A DNA stretch of 47,397 bases. Origin: JALHVH01 sp964585685. GTDB lineage: Bacteria; Acidobacteriota; Aminicenantia; Aminicenantales; Saccharicenantaceae. Positions 15,643 to 24,846 of the stretch are shown here, piece after piece; positions within the stretch are counted from its first letter, which is position 1; each line of letters begins with the position of its first letter. Under the pieces are notes generated by a model, which saw nothing but the letters and a program-made list of their open reading frames with translations, searched no databases and was not told the origin of the DNA. The translations under genes were made by a program, and so were the position numbers. The stretch covers positions 1-47,397 of the forward strand of contig CAZPEP010000060.1 of assembly GCA_964585685.1 (NCBI GenBank), in the 5' to 3' direction.

Positions 15643-17216
15643 TGGCGGACAGGAGCCGGAAGTTCGACGTCCTTGTCATCGGCTGCGGCATCGCGGGCGC
15701 GAGCGCGGCATTGGAGGCGTCCAAGGCCGGGCTTCGCGTCGCGGTCATCACGAAAGCGCCGCGGCCCGAGGAATCCAACACCTACTACGCGCAGGGCGGC
15801 GTCGTCTCCCTCGGGAAGGATGATTTTCCCGAGCTCCTCGAGGAGGATATCTTCGAGGCCGGCGACGGGATCAACAACCCCGAAGCAGTGCGCATCCTGG
15901 CCGAGGAGGCCAGGGGACTCGTCGATGCGATCCTCATCGAAGAGCTGCGGATCCCGTTCTCGCGGAGCGCCCCGGACACGCTGGATTACGCCCAGGAGGC
16001 CGGGCACTCCATGCGGCGCATCCTGCACGTCAAGGACTCGACGGGCCGGACGATCGAGGAACGGTTTATCCGAGCCCTCAACAAGCGGCCGAACATCACC
16101 ATCTTCGCCGATCACACGGCCGTCGACCTCCTGACCATCCCTCACCACGCGAAGGATCCCATCGCCTACTACCATGAGCCGCGGTGCATCGGGGCTTACG
16201 TCTTTGACAACCGGACCGGCCGGGTGGAGATGTTCATCGCGCCGTACACGGTACTGGCGACAGGAGGATGCGGGGCCGTGTTTCTCTATACATCGAATCC
16301 GGCGGACGCGATCGGCGCGGGCTACGCTATGGCCCTCAGGGCGGGCGCTCGTATCATCAACATGGAGTACGTCCAGTTCCACCCGACCTCGCTCTACAAC
16401 CGGGACGCCGGCGGCTTTCTCATCTCGGAGACGGTCCGGGGAGAGGGGGCCCGCCTAAAGACGAAGGATGGGCGGACGTTCATGGAGAAGTACAGTCCCA
16501 AGCGCGAATTAGCCCCGCGCGACGAAGTGACCCGGGCCATCTACGAGGAGATGCTCAACACGAACTCCAGCTACGTTCTCCTGGACCTCGCCTCCTACGC
16601 CAAGGTCGACATAAAGAAAAGATTCCCTTATATTTACAAAACGTGCAAAGCCGTCGGCATCGACATCACGAAGGAGCCCATCCCCGTCGTCCCGGCGGCC
16701 CACTATTCGTGCGGCGGCGTCCTCGCGGACGGCTGGGGCCGGACGTCGCTCTGCGGCCTCTTCGCCGTCGGCGAGGTCTCCTGCACGGGGCTCCACGGCG
16801 CGAACCGCCTGGCTTCGACCTCGCTCCTCGAGGGGCTCGTCTGGGGGACGCGGGCGGCGAAGCATATCGCCGTGACGTTCGACCCGGCCCTCCCTGTCAA
16901 GCCTTCGGACATCCACCGGTGGTACTATCCCGAGGAGGGCGAGGACGTCGATCCGGCCCTCATCAGCCAAGATTGGCTGACCATCCGCTCGACCATGTGG
17001 AACTACGCCGGGATCATCCGGACGCGAAAACGCCTCGAGCGGGCCAAGGCCGACCTCGATTACCTGAGGCACCGGATCGAGCAGTTCTACAAGCAGGCCC
17101 GCATGGACGCCAAGGTCGTCGGGCTGAAGCACGGCATCCAGGTCGCCCTGATGATCACCCATGCGGCGCTGGCCAACCCCGTCAGCAAGGGCGCCCACTT
17201 CCTTGAGGACAAGTAG
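15642..17216 (+). CDS. nadB: L-aspartate oxidase
   Basis: FAD enzyme that oxidises L-aspartate to iminoaspartate, the first step of de novo NAD synthesis. 524 residues. The N-terminal dinucleotide fold reads VIGCGIAGASAALEASKAGLRVAVITK. Substrate and FAD contacts follow: ESNTYYAQGGVV, EAGHSMRRILHVKDSTG, ATGGCGAVFLYTSNP, and HYSCGGVLADGWGRTS, with GLHGANRLASTSLLEGLVWG near the end of the FAD domain. The ATG at 15642 shares a base with the nadC TGA and has CGGAGG five bases upstream. NadB together with NadC but without NadA nearby is a partial pathway cluster. Confidence 0.95.
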   Translation: MADRSRKFDVLVIGCGIAGASAALEASKAGLRVAVITKAPRPEESNTYYAQGGVVSLGKDDFPELLEEDIFEAGDGINNPEAVRILAEEARGLVDAILIEELRIPFSRSAPDTLDYAQEAGHSMRRILHVKDSTGRTIEERFIRALNKRPNITIFADHTAVDLLTIPHHAKDPIAYYHEPRCIGAYVFDNRTGRVEMFIAPYTVLATGGCGAVFLYTSNPADAIGAGYAMALRAGARIINMEYVQFHPTSLYNRDAGGFLISETVRGEGARLKTKDGRTFMEKYSPKRELAPRDEVTRAIYEEMLNTNSSYVLLDLASYAKVDIKKRFPYIYKTCKAVGIDITKEPIPVVPAAHYSCGGVLADGWGRTSLCGLFAVGEVSCTGLHGANRLASTSLLEGLVWGTRAAKHIAVTFDPALPVKPSDIHRWYYPEEGEDVDPALISQDWLTIRSTMWNYAGIIRTRKRLERAKADLDYLRHRIEQFYKQARMDAKVVGLKHGIQVALMITHAALANPVSKGAHFLEDK

Positions 17217-17229
17217 GGCCGGGCACGGT

Positions 17230-17433
17230 ATGGACGGCACGAACAGGAGCGGCGTCAGCCCGGGTTCGCACGTCCGTGTCGTCCGGAAAGAGGACCAGGG
17301 TTCGGGGGCGCTGACGGACGGGATCGTCCGCGATATTCTCACGAATTCCGCCTTTCATCCGCACGGCATCAAGGTCCGGCTGATGACCGGCGTTGTGGGC
17401 CGCGTCAAGGAGATCCTGCCCAATAAGTCCTGA
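17230..17433 (+). CDS. YwbE-like small conserved protein
   Basis: 67 residues. The sequence SGVSPGSHVRVVRKEDQGSG, then LTDGIVRDILTNSAFHPHGI and KVRLMTGVVGRVKEIL, matches the conserved bacterial YwbE family almost end to end. The fold is a small KOW/SH3-like beta barrel by appearance. The function is unknown. It begins 13 bases after nadB and is probably cotranscribed. The ATG at 17230 is preferred because homology starts there; a longer frame back to 17161 would overlap nadB. Confidence 0.8.
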   Translation: MDGTNRSGVSPGSHVRVVRKEDQGSGALTDGIVRDILTNSAFHPHGIKVRLMTGVVGRVKEILPNKS

Positions 17434-17470
17434 GCGTTGGGCCGCCTCCTGAAGCCGTCCTCCCGGCCAA

Positions 17471-17509
17471 GCGCCGGGCCCGGCGCCTAAACTCCTCCGG
17501 AGCCGGAGG
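17471..17509. terminator. Two strong palindromes between ywbE-like gene and ileS
   Basis: GCGCCGGGCCCGGCGC (17471-17486) is a perfect 16-base palindrome. CCTCCGG (17494-17500) pairs with CCGGAGG (17503-17509). No T-run follows on either strand. They may end the nad transcript in a factor-dependent way, or they may be an operator just upstream of ileS. Confidence 0.35.
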
Positions 17510-17515
17510 CGCCCG

Positions 17516-17544
17516 TTCCCGCCCCCGCCGAATTTTGCTATAAT
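17516..17544 (+). promoter_or_regulatory. ileS promoter
   Basis: Perfect TATAAT at 17539-17544, 17-base spacer, weak -35 TTCCCG at 17516-17521. The leader to the ATG at 17577 is about 25 bases and holds a GGAG ribosome site. There is no room for a T-box. Confidence 0.45.
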
Positions 17545-17576
17545 GACGGGAACGACCCGACGGATTGGAGTTCCCT

Positions 17577-20354
17577 ATGGCCGACAAGCAAGATGTGAAG
17601 AATACGCTGAACCTGCCCCGGACGTCCTTCGCGATGAAGGCGGCGCTCGCCGAGAAGGAGCCCGAGACGATCCGGAAATGGCAGGAGATCGACCTGTACA
17701 GGAAGATCCTGGAGAAGAGGTCCGGGCGGACCCCGTTCGTCCTGCACGACGGCCCCCCCTATGCCAACGGGCATATCCACCTGGGGACGGCCCTGAACAA
17801 GATCCTCAAAGATTTCATCGTCAAAACACGCAGCATGCAGGGGCACCTCGCGCCATATGTCCCCGGCTGGGATTGTCACGGCCTGCCCATCGAGATCCAC
17901 GTCGACAAGCTCCTCGGCGGGAAGAAGAAAGGCATGTCCATCATCGAGATCCGGGAGGAATGCCGGAAATACGCCCTGAAGTTCATCGACATCCAGCGCG
18001 CTGAGTTCATCCGTCTCGGGGTTCTCGGCCAGTGGAACGATCCCTACCTGACCATGAAGCCGGAATACGAGGCCGAGACCCTGCGCTTCCTGGCAGCGTT
18101 CTTCGCATCCGGCAACGCCTACAAGAGGAAAAGGCCCGTGCACTGGTGCATCCATTGCAAGACGGCCCTGGCGGAGGCCGAGATCGAGTACAAGGACCGC
18201 CGGTCGCCATCGATCTATGTCAAGCTCCCGGCCGGCTCCGGGCTGGCGGAGAAATTCCCCGTGCTCACGGGGAAGAAGGTCTCGGTCATCATTTGGACCA
18301 CTACGCCGTGGACCCTCCCGGCCAATATGGCGGTCGCCTTCCATCCTGAAGCCGATTATGTCGCGGCCGAAACCGCCGGCGAAGTCTACATCGTCGCCAA
18401 GAAACTCCTGGCCGTCGTGGCGGAGGAACTGGGCCTCGGCGCTCCGTCGATCCTTACCGAATTCAAGGGTCGGAAGCTCGAGGGGCTCAAGGCGCGGCAT
18501 CCCTGGATCGACCGCGATTCGTCCTTCGTCCTCGCGGACTATGTGACCCTCGAGGATGGGACGGGCTGCGTCCATACGGCCCCGGGCCACGGCCACGACG
18601 ACTTCCTGACGGGACAAGCTTGCGGCATCGATATCTACACACCCGTCGACGAGGAAGGGAATTTCACCGCCGACGTCGCGAAGTATGCCGGGATGACCGT
18701 CTTTGCGGCGAACCGGCCGATCATGGACGACATGAGGGCCGGCGGCTCGCTCCTGAAGGAAGGCGAGATCACGCACTCCTATCCTCACTGCTGGCGGTGC
18801 AAGAACCCGGTCATCTTCCGGGCGACCGAGCAGTGGTTCATCTCCATGGATGCGGGCGGCCTCAGGCGAAAGGCGTTGGACGAGATCGGCAAGGTCGCTT
18901 GGATCCCCGCCTGGGGCGAGGAGCGGATGGCCAACATGGTTGAAGGGCGGCCGGATTGGTGTATCTCCCGGCAAAGGTCCTGGGGTGTGCCGATCCCGGC
19001 ATTTACCTGCTCGGTCTGCGGCCAGGTCGTCGCCGACGCCGCGATCGTCGGCCACGTCGCGGACATCTTCGCGAAGGAAGGTTCGAACGCCTGGTTCGAA
19101 AGAGAGCCGGGCGATCTCCTGCCCGCGGGGACGAAGTGCCCCGCCTGCGGCGCGACGGAGTTCCACAAAGAGAACAACATCCTCGACGTCTGGTTCGAGT
19201 CCGGGGCCAGCCATAACATCCTTGGGAAGGAGGCCAGCCTGCCGTGGCCGGCCGACGTCTACATCGAAGGCCACGACCAGCACCGGGGCTGGTTCAACAG
19301 CTCCCTCCTGATCGGGGTCGGCGCCCGGGGCGGATCGCCCTACAAGACCTGTATCACCCACGGGTTCGTTCTCGACGGGCAGGGCAAGGCGATGTCCAAG
19401 TCCGCCGGGAACGTCATCGAGCCCTCCGAGATCATCGCCAAGAACGGGGCCGAGATTCTCCGGCTCTGGGTGGCGATGCTCAATTACAGGGAGGACGCCC
19501 GGTTCGGGACCGAGATCCTCCAGCGGCTCGTCGAGGCCTATCGGAAGATCCGGAACACCTGGAGGTTCGTCCTGGGCAACCTCTATGATTTCAACCCGGC
19601 CGCCGACGCGGTCCCGGAAGGGGAGATGCTCCTCCTCGACCGTTTCATCCTCGAAAGGGCGCGGGTCGTCCGAGAGCGGGTCCTCAAGGCCTACGAGGAG
19701 TACGAGTTCCACGTCGTCTTCCATGCGATCTACGATTTTTTCACGGTCGACCTCAGCTCCTTCTACCTGGACGTCATCAAGGACCGGGCCTACTGCTCCG
19801 GAAAGAAGTCGGCCCTCCGGCGGTCCGCCCAGACCGCGCTGTCGAGTGTCCTCAAGGACACCCTGACGCTCATGGCTCCGATCCTTCCGTTCACGGCCGA
19901 CGAAGCCTGGGAGGCTATGCCTGCTTATGAAGGCAAAGAAGCGTCGGTCCACCTCGAAGAGTTTCCGAAGGGCGCGGGCGAGCGGCTCGACGCCATCCTC
20001 GTCGCCGACATGGAGGCCTTGCTCCTCGTCAGGGAGAAGGCCCTCAAAGAACTCGAGAAAGCGCGGGAAAGCAAGCTCATCGGCAATTCCCTTGAGGCCA
20101 AAGTGGTCCTCGGGGTCCCGGCCGGCCGGCGCGAACTACTGGAAAAGTATCGGGGCTCGCTCGCCGAACTCTTCATCGTCTCCGCCGTGGAGCTTGAGCC
20201 GGCGGCGGGGGAGGACCTCGTCGTCCGGATCGAAAAGGCCTCGGGCGATAAATGCGACCGCTGTTGGAACCGGTCCGAGACCGTCGGGAAGGACGCCAAG
20301 CACCTCTCCTTCTGCGCACGGTGCGCCGAAGTCGTCGGGGACATGGAGCGATGA
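17577..20354 (+). CDS. ileS: Isoleucyl-tRNA synthetase
   Basis: Charges tRNA-Ile with isoleucine. 925 residues, typical of bacterial IleRS. The class I signature is PYANGHIHLGTALNKILKD at about 61-79, where the usual HIGH tetrad reads HLGT; the KMSKS loop is intact (GKAMSKSAGNVI). WTTTPWTLPANMAVAFHP marks the editing (CP1) domain, GWDCHGLPIE and WGVPIPAF are family signatures, and a C-terminal zinc finger CDRCW...CARC closes the protein. The ATG at 17577 has GGAG about eight bases upstream; a TTG 12 bases earlier is less likely. The stop overlaps the lspA start, so it heads an ileS-lspA-lgt-rluD-like operon. Confidence 0.97.
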   Translation: MADKQDVKNTLNLPRTSFAMKAALAEKEPETIRKWQEIDLYRKILEKRSGRTPFVLHDGPPYANGHIHLGTALNKILKDFIVKTRSMQGHLAPYVPGWDCHGLPIEIHVDKLLGGKKKGMSIIEIREECRKYALKFIDIQRAEFIRLGVLGQWNDPYLTMKPEYEAETLRFLAAFFASGNAYKRKRPVHWCIHCKTALAEAEIEYKDRRSPSIYVKLPAGSGLAEKFPVLTGKKVSVIIWTTTPWTLPANMAVAFHPEADYVAAETAGEVYIVAKKLLAVVAEELGLGAPSILTEFKGRKLEGLKARHPWIDRDSSFVLADYVTLEDGTGCVHTAPGHGHDDFLTGQACGIDIYTPVDEEGNFTADVAKYAGMTVFAANRPIMDDMRAGGSLLKEGEITHSYPHCWRCKNPVIFRATEQWFISMDAGGLRRKALDEIGKVAWIPAWGEERMANMVEGRPDWCISRQRSWGVPIPAFTCSVCGQVVADAAIVGHVADIFAKEGSNAWFEREPGDLLPAGTKCPACGATEFHKENNILDVWFESGASHNILGKEASLPWPADVYIEGHDQHRGWFNSSLLIGVGARGGSPYKTCITHGFVLDGQGKAMSKSAGNVIEPSEIIAKNGAEILRLWVAMLNYREDARFGTEILQRLVEAYRKIRNTWRFVLGNLYDFNPAADAVPEGEMLLLDRFILERARVVRERVLKAYEEYEFHVVFHAIYDFFTVDLSSFYLDVIKDRAYCSGKKSALRRSAQTALSSVLKDTLTLMAPILPFTADEAWEAMPAYEGKEASVHLEEFPKGAGERLDAILVADMEALLLVREKALKELEKARESKLIGNSLEAKVVLGVPAGRRELLEKYRGSLAELFIVSAVELEPAAGEDLVVRIEKASGDKCDRCWNRSETVGKDAKHLSFCARCAEVVGDMER

Positions 20355-20845
20355 TGCGGAAGAATGCCCCTTACTTCGCGCTCATTCTGGGTCTGGCCGT
20401 TCTCGACCAGGTCTCCAAGGCTTTCATCGCCGGCGCCGTGGACCTTTACCGGGTCATCCCGGTCATCCCGGGTCTCTTCAACATTACTCGCATCCACAAC
20501 TCCGGGGCCATCTTCGGCATCCTCTCTGGCTCCCGGAACCTCCCTGTGTTCATCCTCCTGACCGGCGCCTCGCTCGTCGCCCTGGGTTTCGTCCTCCGCT
20601 ATTTCGTCATGACGCCCTCGACCGACAGGTTCACCAAGGTCGCGCTTGCCCTCATCCTGGCCGGAGCCCTGGGAAACCTGACCGACCGGATCCTCAGGGG
20701 GTACGTCATCGATTTCCTGGACTTCTATGTCGGCCGCCACCACTGGCCGTTCTTCAACGTCGCTGATTCCTGCATCACCGTCGGCGCCCTGCTTCTCGTC
20801 GTCATTTTCTTCAGGAGGAAACCCGTATGCTCCCCATCCTCGTAA
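20351..20845 (+). CDS. lspA: Lipoprotein signal peptidase II
   Basis: Membrane aspartyl protease that removes signal peptides from diacylglyceryl-modified prolipoproteins. 164 residues and four hydrophobic helices. Both catalytic aspartates are present: D112 in GNLTDRI and D139 in FNVADS. The conserved NTGAAFG-type motif appears as HNSGAIFGIL near 49-58. The start ATG overlaps the ileS TGA; a second ATG three bases later is equally possible. Its last 19 bases overlap lgt, and the two enzymes act in the same pathway in the order Lgt then LspA. Confidence 0.93.
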   Translation: MMRKNAPYFALILGLAVLDQVSKAFIAGAVDLYRVIPVIPGLFNITRIHNSGAIFGILSGSRNLPVFILLTGASLVALGFVLRYFVMTPSTDRFTKVALALILAGALGNLTDRILRGYVIDFLDFYVGRHHWPFFNVADSCITVGALLLVVIFFRRKPVCSPSS

Positions 20846-21624
20846 AGCTGGGGCCTCTGACGGTCCACACTTACGGCCTCCTGATGGCGGTGGGTGTCGG
20901 CTTCGGCCTCTGGTTCGTCTACGTCCAGGCGGGGAAGCGGGGCCTGGACGCCCCGAAACTCATGGACGCGGTTTTTTACACCATCATCGTCTCGCTCATC
21001 GGGGCCAAGCTCATCCTGCTCGTCTCGAACCTTTCCTACTACGTGAGCTATCCAAGGGAACTGTTCAGCTTGGCCCGCTCGGGCGGCGTCTTCCAGGGAG
21101 GTCTGACGTTCGGGGTCATCTTCGCCCTCTGGTATTTCCGCAGGAAAAAGATCCCCACCTGGAAGGCTGCCGACGTCATCACCCCGGCCCTCGCCCTGGG
21201 CCATGCCTTCGGCCGCATCGGCTGTCTCGCAGCGGGCTGCTGCTACGGGAGCGCCTGCGAGCTCCCCTGGGGCGCGACGTACACCAATGAATATGCCCAT
21301 GAGCTGACCGGGATCCCGCTCCACGTCGCGCTTCATCCCGTGCAGGTCTACGAGGCGATCCTCAACGCCCTGAATTTTCTGTTCCTTTTCCTGGTCCTGA
21401 AGAAAAAGGCTTTCGACGGCCAGGTCTTCGCCCTCTACATCGCGGCCTATTCCGTCATCCGTTTCGTGACGGAATATTTTCGGGGCGACCATCCGGACAA
21501 GGCCTTTCTCGTCCAGGGCTCCACGCCCTTGGCCAGCATTTCCTATCCCCAGGTCTGGTGTGTCCTGGGCCTGGCCGGAGGGGCGCTGTTCTACATGGTG
21601 ATGAAGAAACGCCAACGTGCTTAA
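20827..21624 (+). CDS. lgt: Prolipoprotein diacylglyceryl transferase
   Basis: Transfers diacylglycerol from phosphatidylglycerol to the lipobox cysteine of prolipoproteins in the inner membrane. 265 residues and about seven helices. Family landmarks are HTYGLLMAVGVGFG at the start, GGVFQGGLTFGVI, the Lgt signature region GHAFGRIGCLAAGCCYG, and LHPVQVYEAILN. AGGAGG lies just upstream within lspA and fixes the ATG at 20827. It overlaps lspA by 19 bases and the next gene by eight. Confidence 0.93.
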   Translation: MLPILVKLGPLTVHTYGLLMAVGVGFGLWFVYVQAGKRGLDAPKLMDAVFYTIIVSLIGAKLILLVSNLSYYVSYPRELFSLARSGGVFQGGLTFGVIFALWYFRRKKIPTWKAADVITPALALGHAFGRIGCLAAGCCYGSACELPWGATYTNEYAHELTGIPLHVALHPVQVYEAILNALNFLFLFLVLKKKAFDGQVFALYIAAYSVIRFVTEYFRGDHPDKAFLVQGSTPLASISYPQVWCVLGLAGGALFYMVMKKRQRA

Positions 21625-22555
21625 GAAAAGGTTCACGGTCCCCCCGGGTCCCGGATCCGGCTCCCGTCTGGATGTCTGGCTCGCAGGGCAAGTCCCCGGA
21701 TTGAGCCGGGCGGCGGCCCGCAAGCTCATAGACGACGGCCGGGTCCTGATCAACGGAAAGGCCGGGAAGGCGAGCGTCCGGCTCAAGGAAGGGGACAAAG
21801 TCGAGGCCAAGCTCGAGTCCGAGAAGGTTGCCGCCGAAGGGCCCGGCCCCCAGGAGATTCCGCTGGACGTCTTTTTTGCTGACGAGGACGTGATCGTCCT
21901 CGACAAACCCTCGGGTTTGGTCGTCCACCCTGGGGCTGGGAACGAGGAAGGGACGCTCGCGAACGCACTCGTCGCCATGTTTCCGGAATTGATAGAAGTG
22001 GGGCCCAGGGAGAGGCCGGGCATCGTCCATCGGCTCGATAAAGGGACCTCGGGCGTGATGGTCGCCGCCCGCTCCCCGAGGGCATACGCGTCGCTTGTCG
22101 CCCAATTCAAGCGGCACGATGTCATGAAGACCTATATCGGCCTCGTCTACGGCCGGGTTGCCTCGGCCGAGGGGCATATCGACTGGCCCATCGGCCGGCA
22201 TGCCACGAAGAGGAAGAAGATCTCTACGCATTCGAAGCACCTCCGGCAGGCGGAGACTTTCTTTACCGTCCTTGAAGCCCTTCCGTGCGCGACCCTCCTC
22301 GAGGTCAGGCCCCTCACCGGGAGGACCCACCAGATCCGGGTCCACCTGGCGGCGGCGGGCCACCCGATCGTCGGGGACGCCCTGTACGGGCGGAAGAAAG
22401 AGGCGAAGAAGTATCCCCGGATTTTCCTGCACGCGCGGTTCCTCTCCTTCCTTCATCCCGGAACAGGGGAGCGGGTCGAGTTCGCGGCGCCTCTGCCGGC
22501 GGAGCTCGAGGCGATCCTTGAGGCCGAACGGCGCCGGCCAGCATTTAGGACTTGA
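21617..22555 (+). CDS. RluA/RluD-family pseudouridine synthase
   Basis: 312 residues, starting at a GTG inside the lgt end. An S4 RNA-binding domain covers about 17-64 (SRLDVWLAG...VLINGK). The catalytic domain follows with the family motif IVHRLDKGTSGVMV, D141 being the catalytic aspartate. Later motifs are EVRPLTGRTHQIRVHLAAAGHPIVGDALYG and FLHARFLSF. The S4-plus-catalytic architecture is that of RluD, which modifies the helix 69 region of 23S rRNA, but RluC and other RluA-type enzymes look similar, so I give no symbol. Confidence 0.92.
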   Translation: MLKKRFTVPPGPGSGSRLDVWLAGQVPGLSRAAARKLIDDGRVLINGKAGKASVRLKEGDKVEAKLESEKVAAEGPGPQEIPLDVFFADEDVIVLDKPSGLVVHPGAGNEEGTLANALVAMFPELIEVGPRERPGIVHRLDKGTSGVMVAARSPRAYASLVAQFKRHDVMKTYIGLVYGRVASAEGHIDWPIGRHATKRKKISTHSKHLRQAETFFTVLEALPCATLLEVRPLTGRTHQIRVHLAAAGHPIVGDALYGRKKEAKKYPRIFLHARFLSFLHPGTGERVEFAAPLPAELEAILEAERRRPAFRT

Positions 22556-22648
22556 GGAATATCCCGAAATTCATTATCATATCTTCTTTTTCTCCAAGAG
22601 ACCCGGATTCTTGGCGGATAGCGACACTAGACCCATGGAGGCTTGCCG

Positions 22649-24745
22649 ATGAAAGATTACGCGGCGGACAGGATCAGGAACATCGCCCTCGTCGGGCACG
22701 GCTCGTCGGGGAAGACCTCTCTGACCTCGGCCATCCTTTTCAACGGCGGCGTGACCTCGCGGTTGACGAAGGTGGACAAGGGGAACACCGTCACGGACTT
22801 CGAGCCCGAGGAGATCGAACGAAAGATCTCGATCAGCTCGGCCGCCTGCTCGGTCGAGCACAAAGATCATAAGATCAACATCCTGGACACCCCGGGATAC
22901 AGCAATTTCCTCTGGGACACCCGGGCCGCCCTCCGGGCCGTGGACGCGGCCGCCGTCCTCGTCGACGCCGTTTACGGCGTCGAGGTCGGGACCGAGAAGG
23001 TCTGGGATATGATCGAGGAGACCGGTCTGCCCAGACTCGTCGTCATCGACAAAATGGACCGCGAAAACGCGAGCTTCGGCCGGGCCCTCGAGTCCGTCCG
23101 CCAGTTCTTCGGCCGCCAGGCCGTCCCCATCCAGATGCCGATGGGCGAGGAGAAGAACTTTGCCGGGATCATTGACCTCGTCGGCCTCAGGGCCTACGCC
23201 TACGAGAAAGACGAGAGCGGGAAGTTCGCCGAGCAGGATGTCCCCGCGAACCTGAAGGACGAGGCTGTCCGGAGGGCCAAGGAGCTCGTCGAAATGATCG
23301 CCGAAAGCGACGAAAAGCTCATGGAGAAGTACCTCGAAAAGGGCGAGCTGAGCCCCGAAGAGGTCCGCGAGGGCCTCAAGAGGGCCATCCACGGACGCCA
23401 GCTCTTCCCCGTCTTTGCTGCTTCGGGCCTGCTCAACATAGGGGCCCAGGTTCTCCTTGACGGCGTCGTGGCCTACATGCCGTCTCCGGTCGAACGGGGC
23501 GAGGCGGAGGTCATGATTAACGGGAAGGAGGGGCGGCTTAAACCGGCCCCGGACGCTCCGTTCGCGGCACTCGTTTTCAAGACGATCTCCGACCCATACA
23601 CCGGACGCATCTCCCTGATGAGGGTCCTATCGGGGACGGTAAACCCCGACGCGACGGTCACGAACACGACCCGCGACACCGATGAGAAGCTCGGCGGCCT
23701 CTTTTTCCCTCAGGGAAAGGAGCAGGTCCCGGCCGGGCAGGGCAAGGCCGGCGACATCGTCGCTACGGCCAAGTTGAAGGTGACGGCCACCGGCGACACG
23801 CTGTGTGCCAAGGGCGCTGGGATCGTCGTTCCGACCATCAAGTTCCCCGAGCCCTCGATTTCCTTCGCCATCGAGCCCAAGACCCGGGCCGACGAGGACA
23901 AAATCTCCCAGGCCTCACATCGGATCACCGACGAGGACCCCACCGTGCGTTTCGAGCGCGACCCCGACACCAGCCAGCTCCTCATCTCAGGGAACGGCGA
24001 GCTCCACGTCCGCATCATCACGGAAAAGTTGAAGAAGCGCTTCAACGTCGACGTCGACCTCAAGCCGCCCAAGATCTCCTACAAGGAGACCATCAAGGGC
24101 CGGGCGGACGTCAATGGTCGCCACAAGAAGCAGACGGGCGGCCGCGGCCAATTCGGCGACGTCTGGATCAAGATGGAGCCCCTGCCCCGCGGCAAGGACT
24201 TCGAGTTCGAGGACAAGATCTTCGGCGGGTCCATCCCCCGGTACTTCATCCCCTCGGTCGAGAAGGGTATGCTGGATTCCCGGAAGAAGGGCGTCCTGGC
24301 AGGCTACCCCGTCGTCGATTTTAAGGTCATCCTCTACGACGGGTCCTACCACGACGTCGACTCGTCGGACATCGCGTTTAAGATCGCCGCGGCCAAGGCT
24401 TTCAAGAAGGCCATGAAGGAAGCCAAGCCGACCATCCTCGAGCCGGTGATGAACGTCGAGGTCTATACGCCCGAAGCTTATATGGGCGACATCATGGGCA
24501 ATCTCAACGGCCGCCGGGGCAAGGTCCAGGGCATGGAGCAGAAGGGGACGATGCGCGTCCTCAAAGCGGTTGTCCCGATGTCGGAGATGCTCGATTTCGA
24601 GCCCAATCTGACCTCGATCACGGGTGGCCGTGGCTCGTTCATGATGGAGTTCTCGCATTACGAGGAAGCCCCCAGCCACATCCAGCAGAAGATCATCGCC
24701 GACGCCGTCAAGGAAGGCCGGGTCAGGCCGGAGGAAGAGGACTGA
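22649..24745 (+). CDS. Elongation factor G-like GTPase (EF-G2 type)
   Basis: 698 residues with the full five-domain EF-G layout. The P-loop is GHGSSGKT at 16-23, where canonical EF-G has AHIDAGKT. The G3 motif is DTPGYSNFLWD and G4 is DKMDRENA. The switch I RGITI is replaced by RKISISSA. Domains III-V show the EF-G sequences (GNGELHVRIITEKLKKRF, GRGQFGDVWIKMEP, EPVMNVEVYTPEAYMGDIMGNLNGRRG). These deviations place it with the EF-G paralogues found beside canonical FusA in several phyla, whose role is poorly defined. The ATG at 22649 has GGAGG about eight bases upstream. The gene is not next to rpsL, rpsG or tuf, as expected for a paralogue. Confidence 0.88.
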   Translation: MKDYAADRIRNIALVGHGSSGKTSLTSAILFNGGVTSRLTKVDKGNTVTDFEPEEIERKISISSAACSVEHKDHKINILDTPGYSNFLWDTRAALRAVDAAAVLVDAVYGVEVGTEKVWDMIEETGLPRLVVIDKMDRENASFGRALESVRQFFGRQAVPIQMPMGEEKNFAGIIDLVGLRAYAYEKDESGKFAEQDVPANLKDEAVRRAKELVEMIAESDEKLMEKYLEKGELSPEEVREGLKRAIHGRQLFPVFAASGLLNIGAQVLLDGVVAYMPSPVERGEAEVMINGKEGRLKPAPDAPFAALVFKTISDPYTGRISLMRVLSGTVNPDATVTNTTRDTDEKLGGLFFPQGKEQVPAGQGKAGDIVATAKLKVTATGDTLCAKGAGIVVPTIKFPEPSISFAIEPKTRADEDKISQASHRITDEDPTVRFERDPDTSQLLISGNGELHVRIITEKLKKRFNVDVDLKPPKISYKETIKGRADVNGRHKKQTGGRGQFGDVWIKMEPLPRGKDFEFEDKIFGGSIPRYFIPSVEKGMLDSRKKGVLAGYPVVDFKVILYDGSYHDVDSSDIAFKIAAAKAFKKAMKEAKPTILEPVMNVEVYTPEAYMGDIMGNLNGRRGKVQGMEQKGTMRVLKAVVPMSEMLDFEPNLTSITGGRGSFMMEFSHYEEAPSHIQQKIIADAVKEGRVRPEEED

Positions 24746-24782
24746 GACCAGCCAGCCGCCGTACGTCAGAATCATATGGAGT

Positions 24783-24811
24783 TTGACCGGGCCGGGCTAT
24801 TGGACTACGAT
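24783..24811 (+). promoter_or_regulatory. Promoter of the TauE/SafE-family gene
   Basis: TTGACC at 24783-24788, 17-base spacer, TACGAT at 24806-24811. Expected leader is about 30 bases and includes GGAGG before the ATG at 24847. Confidence 0.5.
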
Positions 24812-24846
24812 GGTCCGCTAATCCTGTTATCGGAGGCGCGTTCCCG

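Noticed and set aside
14757..16382. 541-codon open frame opposite nadC-nadB
   Set aside because: Covers two certain genes in antisense and starts and ends without context.
17538..19952. 804-codon open frame opposite ileS
   Set aside because: Antisense shadow of a certain gene, with the same biased composition and no motifs.
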